DNA from: a virus
Strand: one strand, 5' to 3'
Length of the DNA: 33,960 nucleotides
Virus record (IMG/VR): IMGVR_UViG_3300036800_000076
Span: 1 to 33,960 of that record
A model generated the notes under the pieces. It was given only the letters and a program-made list of their open reading frames with translations. It had not been told where the DNA came from and ran no database searches. Shown in pieces: positions 14,243 to 19,704 of the stretch; position 1 is the stretch's first letter; every line of letters begins with the position of its first letter. A program made the position numbers and the translations under genes.

Positions 14243-14691
14243 GCTACCCCCACTACTCCTCCGAATGCGACGAGCACCATGGCCTTGTCCGCGACTTCGG
14301 CGGCGAGGTCCCCCCGATCGTCTGCCTGTGCGGCTCCACGCGCTTCTACGACGAGTTCCAGCAGGCGAACTACGACCTGACCATGAAGGGGACGATCGTC
14401 TTGTCGGTCGGCTTCTACCCGCATGCCAAGGCGCAGCACGGCCACGGCGAGGGAGTCGGCCACGACTCGGCCGAGAAGGTGGCGCTCGACGAACTGCACA
14501 AGCGGAAGATCGATCTTGCGGGCGAAGTCCTAGTCGTATCCCGCGACGGTTACTTCGGCCAGTCCACGGCAGGCGAGATCGCCTACGCCGTGGAGAACGG
14601 CAAGCCCGTCCGGTTCGCCGAGGACGCGGCGTACATGCGGGCGGCGGCCGCCGGGCTACTCCTGGCCGCCAGCCAGGAGGCAATCAGGTGA
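14239..14691 (+). CDS. nucleoside 2-deoxyribosyltransferase-fold (DRHyd-like) protein
   Basis: 150 residues from ATG 14239, with AAAGGACGG upstream. VCLCGSTRFYDEFQQANYDL opens a Rossmann-like domain, KGTIVLSVGFY is the second strand, VALDELHKRKIDLAGEVLVV is the helix and third strand, and DGYFGQSTAGEIAYA with GKPVRF completes it. This order (G-S-T-R-F, L-H-x-x-K-I-D, G-Y-x-G-x-S-T-x-x-E-I-x-Y-A) matches phage members of the deoxyribosyltransferase-like fold. The Glu in AGEIAYA is in the position of the family's nucleophile. It overlaps the RyR-domain gene. It may act on nucleosides, nucleotides or a nucleotide signal. Confidence 0.65.
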   Translation: MSYPHYSSECDEHHGLVRDFGGEVPPIVCLCGSTRFYDEFQQANYDLTMKGTIVLSVGFYPHAKAQHGHGEGVGHDSAEKVALDELHKRKIDLAGEVLVVSRDGYFGQSTAGEIAYAVENGKPVRFAEDAAYMRAAAAGLLLAASQEAIR

Positions 14692-15059
14692 CCTACACCG
14701 ACGAGGAGGTCGCCCGCGTCGTCCACGAGGCGAACCGGGCGCTGCAGGACATCGACGGCGACGAGAGCCCGTCGCCCCCGTGGGCGTCCGAGGACCCCGC
14801 CGTCCGCGCTCTCACCGTCCACGGCGTCGCCCTCGCCCGCAGCGGCCTGCCCGCCGGGGCGCTGCACGAGGCATGGTGCGCCGGCAAGCGCGCCCAGGGC
14901 TGGACCTACGGCGCGGTCAAGAGCAGCACCGCGAAGACCCACCCGTGCCTGATTCCCTACGCGGAGCTGCCCGGGCACCAGCAGGCCAAGGACCGGGTAC
15001 TTCACGCCATCGTCACGGCGCTCACCGCGCCGGCGCGGCAGGCGGGGGACATGCGATGA
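14688..15059 (+). CDS. RyR-domain protein
   Basis: 123 residues from GTG 14688 with AGGAGG upstream, overlapping the previous gene by 4 bases. Residues about 57-113 match the bacterial/phage RyR domain: EAWCAGKRAQGWTYGAVK, then THPCLIPYAELP and KDRVLHAIV. The N-terminal part (VVHEANRALQDIDGDESPSP, then PWASEDPAV) is also typical of phage members. RyR domains are thought to bind small ligands, probably nucleotides. The overlap with the deoxyribosyltransferase-fold gene suggests the two act together. Confidence 0.82.
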   Translation: MTYTDEEVARVVHEANRALQDIDGDESPSPPWASEDPAVRALTVHGVALARSGLPAGALHEAWCAGKRAQGWTYGAVKSSTAKTHPCLIPYAELPGHQQAKDRVLHAIVTALTAPARQAGDMR

Positions 15060-15709
15060 GCCGCCCGCTGCTGTTCGACGCGTTCTGTGGCGAGGGCGGC
15101 GCGGCCATGGGTTACCACCGGGCCGGCTTCGACGTGATCGGCGTGGACATCTGGCCGCAGCCGCGCTACCCGTTCGAGTTCCACCAGGGCGACGCGCTCG
15201 AGGCGCTGGCAACCTTCGACCTCTCGCGGTTCGCGGCGATCCATGCCAGCCCGCCGTGTCACGATCACGTCCGGACGTTCGTTGCGAAGAACGGCACCGG
15301 CGCGCTGCTCGCCCGGACCCGCGACGCGCTCGAGCAGGCTGGCCTGCCGTGGGTCATCGAGAACGTGCCAGGCGCGCCGATGCGGGCCGACTACAAGCTC
15401 TGCGGGTGCATGTTCGGCCTGCCCAAGCTGACCCGCGAGCGGTGGTTCGAGACGTCCTGGCACGGCTTCGAGATGCGGCCCCCGTGCCACCATCCCGAGC
15501 CGTCCGTGACCGCCGCAGGGACCGGCATCCCGTCTCACAGCTGGTTCTACGGCAAGGTCGACGGCTACGAGTACCACCGCCTCATGCGCGAGGCGATGGG
15601 CATCGACTGGATGACCCGCGCCGGGCTCGTCCAGGCCATCCCGCCCGCCTACACCGAGTACATCGGGCGGCAGCTGCTCGAGCACCTGGCCGCACAGGAG
15701 GCACCATGA
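15056..15709 (+). CDS. DNA (cytosine-5) methyltransferase-like protein
   Basis: 217 residues from ATG 15056 (ATGA overlap). Motif I is LLFDAFCGEGGAAMGYHRAG (residues 5-24), Asp31 ends the second strand (VIGVDIW), the catalytic Pro-Cys motif is ASPPCHDH with Cys68, and ENV is present at 102-104 (WVIENVPGA). The protein is shorter than standalone Dcm enzymes (usually over 300 residues), as are many phage versions; the target-recognition region is reduced. It may protect phage DNA from host restriction. No restriction enzyme gene is next to it. Confidence 0.75.
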   Translation: MSRPLLFDAFCGEGGAAMGYHRAGFDVIGVDIWPQPRYPFEFHQGDALEALATFDLSRFAAIHASPPCHDHVRTFVAKNGTGALLARTRDALEQAGLPWVIENVPGAPMRADYKLCGCMFGLPKLTRERWFETSWHGFEMRPPCHHPEPSVTAAGTGIPSHSWFYGKVDGYEYHRLMREAMGIDWMTRAGLVQAIPPAYTEYIGRQLLEHLAAQEAP

Positions 15710-16254
15710 ACCTGCAAGCGGTCCTCAAGCCCGGTGACGTCCTCGCCGTACGCGGCGGCGGCGAGGCCGGCGAACTGATCCGGCTGGGCGCGGCGATCGG
15801 CGGCAGGCCGAACGTGAGCGGCCACGTGGCGGTCATGCACCACTACGACCCGCAGGGCGTCCCGTGGGGACTTGAGGGACGGCCGGGCGGTATCGGGTGG
15901 GTTGACCTGCGCCCGTACATCGCCAGCGAATGGACGCTGAACAACTGCGGCCAGCCGGGCCGCAGCGACAGCGACCGCGAGGACGCGGCCCGTGACGCCG
16001 AGGGAATGCTCGGCAGCCGGTATGACTGGCTCGCCATCCTCGGCGACGGGTTCGACGACCTGCACGTGAAGGTCTGGGGGCTGAACGGCCCGCAGGGCGT
16101 CAAGCCGGGCGAGGCAGTGTGCTCGTCGTTCGCGGCGTACGTCTACGCCAAGCGGAAGTGGGCGCACCCCGACCTCGGCGACGAGCGGTTCTGCCAGCCC
16201 GGCGACTGGGACACCTTCATCGTGACCAACCGCTACAACGTGAGCCTGCGGTGA
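15706..16254 (+). CDS. permuted NlpC/P60-like (papain-fold) hydrolase
   Basis: 182 residues from ATG 15706 with AGGAGG upstream. KPGDVLAVRG is a typical start of permuted papain-fold enzymes. Conserved positions appear in the permuted order His40 (SGHVAVM), Glu57 (GLEGRPGG) and Cys139 (AVCSSFAAYVY), as in the YiiX/poxvirus G6R group. Such enzymes cut amide or thioester bonds in peptides, lipids or peptidoglycan. No signal peptide or membrane segment is present. It lies far from structural genes, so a lysin role is uncertain. Confidence 0.6.
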   Translation: MNLQAVLKPGDVLAVRGGGEAGELIRLGAAIGGRPNVSGHVAVMHHYDPQGVPWGLEGRPGGIGWVDLRPYIASEWTLNNCGQPGRSDSDREDAARDAEGMLGSRYDWLAILGDGFDDLHVKVWGLNGPQGVKPGEAVCSSFAAYVYAKRKWAHPDLGDERFCQPGDWDTFIVTNRYNVSLR

Positions 16255-16472
16255 GCGGGCAGCCGTGGATGCACGTTGACCCCCGGCAGCTGCCAACCGA
16301 CCTGAAGGAGCCCGCCATGGACGCGGGGTATCCGCCGGACCGGAGGGACACCGGCGACGACGAGCGTTGCAACTGGTGCCAGCGCGGCGGCGAGATGCAG
16401 GGCTTCGAGGGACGGCTGTTCTGCGGCGAGGACTGCGCTAACCACTGGTGGTGGGAGTGGAACGATGACTGA
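16251..16472 (+). CDS. small zinc-binding hypothetical protein
   Basis: 73 residues from GTG 16251 (GTGA overlap). ATG 16317, with AAGGAG 7 bases ahead, is a strong alternative giving 51 residues; GC-rich third positions from 16251 on favour the longer form. CNWCQRGGEMQGFEGRLFCG, then EDC, forms a C-x2-C ... C-x3-C zinc site, with a Trp-rich acidic end (HWWWEWNDD). Confidence 0.65.
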   Translation: MSGQPWMHVDPRQLPTDLKEPAMDAGYPPDRRDTGDDERCNWCQRGGEMQGFEGRLFCGEDCANHWWWEWNDD

Positions 16473-16656
16473 CGTCGATGACGACTGGCAGTACCGGGAC
16501 GGCGACGAGGACGACCGCTGCACCTGCTGCGACGGTGACATCTGGGTCGAGTGCGACGACCCGATTCAGTGCTGCGACCCGCGCTGCGACGGCGAGTTCC
16601 ACCCCGACCCGGCATGCGGCGGGACCGGCCTGGCCAGGCACCAGGTGCTCTGGTGA
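16465..16656 (+). CDS. acidic cysteine-rich mini-protein
   Basis: 63 residues from ATG 16465. Eight Cys and two His: CTCCDGDIWVEC, then CCDPRCDGEFHPDPAC and GGTGLARHQ. The acidic start (DVDDDWQYRDGDEDD) and the C-GGTGL-RH ending resemble DnaJ-like or RING-like zinc knuckles in actinophage small proteins. Unknown role. Confidence 0.65.
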   Translation: MTDVDDDWQYRDGDEDDRCTCCDGDIWVECDDPIQCCDPRCDGEFHPDPACGGTGLARHQVLW

Positions 16657-16988
16657 GCGACGGCGATGAGTGGGGGATCTGGATGACGACGGAGCCCAGC
16701 AACGCAGGACGGATAGCCCGGCGGCATGCGCGGCGCCTAAAGCTCAAGTACAAGCTGTGGTCGGTCCGCAACTGGCTCAAGGGCTATCAGTTCGGGCCGG
16801 TCCAGCGGTTCCGCTGCTGCGACCACACCACCCCGTTTCACTCGGCCGGGTGCGATGCCCGCCGCTTACATGCCCATGGCGGACCTCGCCGCCGTCTACG
16901 GCGTCAGCCCGTCGACCGCCCGCAAGTGGGCCGCCGCCGACCGCTGGCGGCGCAAGGGCACCCGGCCGAAGCGGTACTCCGTGGCTGA
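16653..16988 (+). CDS. basic hypothetical protein with a long out-of-frame overlap
   Basis: Frame open from GTG 16653 (GTGA overlap; ATG 16683 is an alternative start) to 16988, 111 residues. The first 65 look like a real protein: RRHARRLKLKYKLWSVRNWL, then FRCCDHTTPFHSAGC. The last 45 residues are read from bases that also encode the next gene in another frame and are low-complexity Arg/Pro. Either the gene genuinely runs 134 bases into its neighbour, or it has lost its stop. Confidence is for the N-terminal part. Confidence 0.5.
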   Translation: MSDGDEWGIWMTTEPSNAGRIARRHARRLKLKYKLWSVRNWLKGYQFGPVQRFRCCDHTTPFHSAGCDARRLHAHGGPRRRLRRQPVDRPQVGRRRPLAAQGHPAEAVLRG

Positions 16989-17076
16989 CGCCGACCGGTC
17001 TTACAACAAGCACCATGGCGGCCGCGTGGCCACGCACCTGGCAGGCAAGTACGGAACCCAGGAGGACATCAAATGA
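16855..17076 (+). CDS. MerR/excisionase-like HTH DNA-binding protein
   Basis: 73 residues from ATG 16855 (ATG 16870 and 16876 are in-frame alternatives). MADLAAVYGVSPSTARKWAA is a clear winged-helix/MerR-like helix-turn-helix, followed by the basic wing-like RWRRKGTRPKRYSVADADR. Single-domain proteins of this kind act as regulators, excisionases or terminase-like binding proteins in phages. It lies 4 kb ahead of the terminase genes. Function is inferred only from the fold. Confidence 0.65.
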   Translation: MPAAYMPMADLAAVYGVSPSTARKWAAADRWRRKGTRPKRYSVADADRSYNKHHGGRVATHLAGKYGTQEDIK

Positions 17077-17540
17077 ACCGTCACCAGTCGATCGCGCTTA
17101 CGCGGCACTGCCGCCTGTCCCTTGAGACGATGCGCCGCGAGTTCTCCCGGCCGCTGCCCGGCAGCCTGTCCGTCGTGCTGACGGTGAACAGCGGCTATGA
17201 ATGAATTGAGGAAGGATTCGGCGGGCCGGTCTGGCACGCGAGCATCGCAGCGCACAACCTTCCCATCCGCGCCGTCCTCGAACGGGAAGCCGAACGGCAG
17301 CTAGCCGGCGTCGGCGACGCCTCGCTAGGCGAGTGGCGCGAGTCCCGCGGCAGGTTCTTCCACCTGCGCCGCAGGCTCAGCGAGGCCGAGCAGCGCCAAG
17401 TCGGCCCGGCCGTGGACATCCGCCGGACACCCGAGGCCATCAGGCGCGGGCTCAGCCTTGGCAGCCTGCTTGCGCTCGCGCCGCCTGAGGTCATCGCCGC
17501 CGAGCTGGGCGAGCTGTTACCGATGGTGCTTGCGCTGCGC

Positions 17541-17572
17541 TTGACACGATGGCATCATCAGCCTCATACAGT
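17541..17572 (+). promoter_or_regulatory. candidate promoter with consensus -35
   Basis: A perfect TTGACA (17541-17546) is followed by an AT-enriched stretch; possible -10 hexamers are CATACA at 17565-17570 (18-base spacer) or TACAGT at 17567-17572 (20-base spacer). The downstream ribosome-binding site GGGGAGGA (17617-17624) precedes ATG 17630. It would drive the genes after the broken gene. Confidence 0.45.
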
Positions 17573-17618
17573 AGCCGGACGTGTCCCCAGGGAACCGCCC
17601 GGCTTTTGCCTTGCCCGG

Positions 17619-17645
17619 GGAGGACAGCCATGGACCGGCCGCTGA
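17619..17645 (+). repeat. 27-bp direct repeat, copy 1 (SD plus first codons)
   Basis: Bases 17619-17645 are identical to 17797-17823. Each copy has GGAGGACAG as ribosome-binding site, ATG, and codons for Met-Asp-Arg-Pro-Leu. The copies are 178 bases apart, so they start frames that differ by one base. Confidence 0.9.
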
Positions 17646-17968
17646 AGCTGCGCTGGCCGCGCAAGTCCGGGCCACGGCAGCCGGTAAGCGGCACCCGCGG
17701 TCACCCGAGAACGCACTCGCATATCGCGGCGTGCAACCGGTGCGCAGAAGAAACGCGCCCAAGGTCAGTGCCTCCGATGACGTCACTTCCCCCCCAGGAG
17801 GACAGCCATGGACCGGCCGCTGATCCGCCTGCTGCTCGCCGTCCTCGCCATGGTCCTCGCCGTCGTGTGGCTCCTCGCCGGCATCGTCCCGTTCGCCGCG
17901 CCCGCGTGGATACCGCCGTCCTCGGTGATCGCCCTCGCGGTCGCCATGCTGCTGTAGACAGGACCTGA
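17630..17968 (+). CDS. uncertain gene starting in repeat copy 1
   Basis: ATG 17630 has a strong site (GGGGAGGA). The first 50 residues are basic, with RTHSHIAACNRCAEETRPR as a possible zinc site. The frame has no stop until 17966-17968, so it contains the complete membrane-protein gene 17808-17957 in another frame. The last 55 residues look like an Arg/Pro-rich out-of-frame translation. It may be a short gene that lost its stop, or an accident of the repeat duplication. Confidence 0.35.
   Translation: MDRPLKLRWPRKSGPRQPVSGTRGHPRTHSHIAACNRCAEETRPRSVPPMTSLPPQEDSHGPAADPPAARRPRHGPRRRVAPRRHRPVRRARVDTAVLGDRPRGRHAAVDRT
17797..17823 (+). repeat. 27-bp direct repeat, copy 2
   Basis: Second copy of the 17619-17645 repeat; it forms the ribosome-binding site and start of the membrane-protein gene at 17808. 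See copy 1. Confidence 0.9.
17808..17957 (+). CDS. small membrane protein, two predicted helices
   Basis: 49 residues from ATG 17808, site AGGAGGACAG. After MDRPLIR, residues 8-29 (LLLAVLAMVLAVVWLLAGIV) form one transmembrane helix and the end, with SSVIALAVAMLL, a second. It begins in the duplicated 27-bp leader. A holin-like size is noted, but there is no lysin next to it, so no function is assigned. Confidence 0.6.
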   Translation: MDRPLIRLLLAVLAMVLAVVWLLAGIVPFAAPAWIPPSSVIALAVAMLL

Positions 17969-17971
17969 ACC

Positions 17972-18241
17972 ATGACCGCTGAGCAGATCGCCCAGGCGTT
18001 CCACGAGGCCTACGAGCGGCTCGCGCCGGACTTCGGCTACAAGACCCGCGAGGCATCCGCCAAGCCTTGGGCTGAGGTTCCCGAGCAGAACAAGTCGCTG
18101 ATGGTCGCGGTTGTCCAGTCACTACTGGACGACGGGTGGGTCATCCTCGGCGTGTCCTCACAGGCACCGTCCGACGAGGACCGGATCCGCGGCGCCATGG
18201 CCGAGGCGCAGGACCACCCCGGCCGCACCGTCACCAGGTAG
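17972..18241 (+). CDS. conserved actinophage hypothetical protein
   Basis: 89 residues from ATG 17972. The block AFHEAYERLAPDFGYKTREA, then KPWAEVPEQNKSLMVAVVQ, matches a small conserved family in phages and some bacteria that carries F-H-x-A-Y-E, P-x-F-G-Y and W-x-x-V-P. The family's function is unknown to me. The tail (SSQAPSDEDRIRGAMAEAQD) is hydrophilic. Confidence 0.75.
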   Translation: MTAEQIAQAFHEAYERLAPDFGYKTREASAKPWAEVPEQNKSLMVAVVQSLLDDGWVILGVSSQAPSDEDRIRGAMAEAQDHPGRTVTR

Positions 18242-18243
18242 CC

Positions 18244-18579
18244 ATGGCCGAGCTCGCCGTTCGCGACGGCTACCCGCCACCGGGTGACCTGCCTCGCGGT
18301 GACTGCGTCACGACCACGCTGTTCGGCGACGACAACCGGCCCGCTGGCCTCCGCGTCGACCATGCCGACCCGCGCGTCCTCATCAGCTCAGAGCTGCTCG
18401 ACAACATCGCCGACCGCCCGGCCGACGCGCTGAGCATCGGCACGCAGCTCGACCTGGCCACGTGCCACACCTACGTCGGCGCGGTGCTGAAGATCAGCGG
18501 CGTCAACCGCACGGTCGTCTACCGCATCACCGAGTACGTCCCGGCCGTCCACGGCTACATCGCCGAGTGGCCCGACTGA
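18244..18579 (+). CDS. hypothetical phage protein
   Basis: 111 residues from ATG 18244, two bases after the previous stop. Beta-rich in the second half (TYVGAVLKISGVNRTVVYRI, then YIAEWPD). Proteins ending in R-I-T-E-Y-x-P-x-x-x-x-Y-x-A-x-W-P-D occur in actinophages as anonymous small proteins. Function unknown. Confidence 0.7.
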   Translation: MAELAVRDGYPPPGDLPRGDCVTTTLFGDDNRPAGLRVDHADPRVLISSELLDNIADRPADALSIGTQLDLATCHTYVGAVLKISGVNRTVVYRITEYVPAVHGYIAEWPD

Positions 18580-18671
18580 TGGCCTTCCACCTCGCCGGCG
18601 CGATTGCCGGACTGGCCGGCTGGGCTATCGGGTACGTCACGGCATGGGTGACCTTCCGGTCGAGGCGCTGA
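18579..18671 (+). CDS. 30-residue membrane peptide
   Basis: ATG 18579 (TGATG junction) to TGA 18669-18671. Almost the whole peptide is hydrophobic with a Gly-zipper look (GAIAGLAGWAIGYVTAWVTF) and ends RSRR. A single transmembrane helix with a cytoplasmic basic tail is likely. No function assigned. Confidence 0.55.
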   Translation: MAFHLAGAIAGLAGWAIGYVTAWVTFRSRR

Positions 18672-18994
18672 TGCCGACCACCCGCCGCGCCTACCAGCGG
18701 TACGCGGCCAAGGGCACGACCACCCAGCGCGGCTACGGCAGCGCGCACCAGGCCGAGCGTGAGCGCAGGCTGCGCCTCTACCGGCCCGGCGACATGTGCG
18801 CGCACTGCGGCCAGCCGATCCTCTGGTGGCCGCTGCCGGCCGCGCGCCGCATGATCGACCTGCCGCACACGCCCGACCGCAGCGGCTACCTGCCCGGCCT
18901 GGCGCACCGGTCGTGCAACCGCGCCGACGGGGCACGCACGGCCAACCGGCTGCGCGGGCTGACGCGGCAGTGGCAGCAGGCACGGCGCTGGTGA
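18671..18994 (+). CDS. HNH endonuclease of the packaging module
   Basis: 107 residues from ATG 18671 (TGATG). TTTQRGYGSAHQAERERR is the characteristic start of phage HNH packaging proteins (R-G-Y-G-x-x-H). CAHC (Cys43, Cys46), IDLPH (Asp63, His66) and AHRSCN (His79, Cys82, Asn83) complete the HNH motif with a structural zinc. HNH proteins lying beside terminase genes are known to take part in DNA cleavage at packaging in cos phages. The small terminase gene follows after one small gene and an intergenic gap. Confidence 0.8.
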   Translation: MPTTRRAYQRYAAKGTTTQRGYGSAHQAERERRLRLYRPGDMCAHCGQPILWWPLPAARRMIDLPHTPDRSGYLPGLAHRSCNRADGARTANRLRGLTRQWQQARRW

Positions 18995-19209
18995 GCGGCA
19001 CACTGGCAGGCGCGCGCCAGTGGTGGCTGTGCCCGAACGAGCCGCGATGCCCGCACGCTGCGCTGTTCCACGACGTCTACGACGACGAGGACGAGGTGCC
19101 GCGCTGCTGCGCTGACGGCTGCCAGTGCGGTGCGGCCGCGCAGGCAGCGGACGACAGGCCAGACCGGCAGTCACCGGCAGTGACCACGGTCAGCCGCGAC
19201 CGGCCCTGA
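18991..19209 (+). CDS. small zinc-binding actinophage protein
   Basis: 72 residues from GTG 18991 (GTGA overlap with HNH). WWLCPNEPRCPHAALFHDVY, then DEVPRCCADGCQCG, a set of six Cys and two His that recurs in actinophages next to packaging genes. A metal-stabilised small domain is likely; role unknown. The last 20 residues are polar. Confidence 0.7.
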   Translation: MSGTLAGARQWWLCPNEPRCPHAALFHDVYDDEDEVPRCCADGCQCGAAAQAADDRPDRQSPAVTTVSRDRP

Positions 19210-19365
19210 CCGCCCGCCTGATGATCAGTGACCACCCGCTGAGCCACCATCCAGGATGGTAAAACCACAGGTCAGCGAATCGCGATGGACAAACCGGACA
19301 TACTGCCGACGCCGCAGCCATACGCCTACATGACGAGTCATCGTGTTACGTAACGGAGGGTGATT
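19210..19365. other. intergenic region before terminase with palindromes (possible packaging site or promoter)
   Basis: 156 bases without a gene, less GC-rich than the flanks. It holds ACCATCC/GGATGGT (19246-19260), the palindrome ATGACGAGTCAT (19330-19341) and the perfect palindrome GTTACGTAAC (19345-19354), then the GGAGGG site of TerS. A clear -35/-10 pair is not visible. The position, between HNH and TerS, is where cos or pac sites are usually found. Confidence 0.4.
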
Positions 19366-19704
19366 TTGGCTGATCCCCCGGCCCTCCGGATGCGCAGGTC
19401 GCGCATGCACAAGGCGGGCGATCACTCGCTCTGCCGTCGTTGCGCCGCGCTCCGGGACGGCACCGAACGGCCGCGACTGCTCACGCCGGTGCCCCCGCTG
19501 CCCGCTCCCGCGCCGGAGCCGGAGTTCGACGCGGCGGCGGAGCTGCGCGCGCTGGCCGCCCGGATGGCGGAGGCGCACCGCGCTGACCCGTCGAACGCGA
19601 TCCTGGGCGCGGAGCTGCGCAAGACGCTGCTCGAGCTGATGCCGAAGAACGCGGGGAAGCCCGATGCTGACCTCACGGGACTGTTCAGCGCCCTGCAGGC
19701 CTAG
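19366..19704 (+). CDS. putative terminase small subunit
   Basis: 112 residues from TTG 19366; GGAGGG ends 5 bases upstream, which rules out GTG 19360. RMRRSRMHKAGDHSLCRRCA suggests a basic DNA-binding start with a His/Cys set. After a Pro-rich linker, a helical segment has AAELRALAARMAEAHRADP and LGAELRKTLLELMP, similar to the C-terminal half of actinophage small terminases. The call rests mainly on its place directly before, and 41 bases overlapping, the TerL ATPase gene. TerS would recognise phage DNA and regulate TerL. Confidence 0.6.
   Translation: MADPPALRMRRSRMHKAGDHSLCRRCAALRDGTERPRLLTPVPPLPAPAPEPEFDAAAELRALAARMAEAHRADPSNAILGAELRKTLLELMPKNAGKPDADLTGLFSALQA

Larger units (their letters stand above)
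17073..17645 (+). pseudogene. conserved phage protein gene interrupted by in-frame TGA
   Basis: ATG 17073 (SD AGGAGG at 17060-17065) opens a 43-residue product that stops at TGA 17202-17204. The same frame continues without interruption with convincing protein sequence: IEEGFGGPVWHASIA, then GVGDASLGEWRES, HLRRRLSEAEQRQVGPAVDI and RRTPEAIRR. This is the layout of a conserved actinophage/actinobacterial protein in which the residue before IEE is typically Trp, so the TGA probably arose from TGG. The frame closes only at 17645, overrunning a promoter-like region, so the original end may lie nearer 17540. Other genes use TGA as a normal stop, so recoding of the code is unlikely. Confidence 0.65.

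Noticed and set aside
15706-16254. Endolysin
   Set aside because: The protein has the permuted papain-type order of catalytic residues, no cell-wall-binding domain, and lies in an early-type region away from structural or holin genes.
17073-17645. Alternative genetic code with TGA read as Trp
   Set aside because: Dozens of genes here end with TGA in 4-base overlaps with the next start, so TGA is a normal stop.
17808-17957. Holin
   Set aside because: Size and two membrane helices would fit, but there is no lysin gene beside it and several other small membrane proteins in the window would fit as well.
19664-19704. Programmed frameshift joining TerS and TerL
   Set aside because: A 41-base overlap with independent starts explains it; no slippery sequence is seen.
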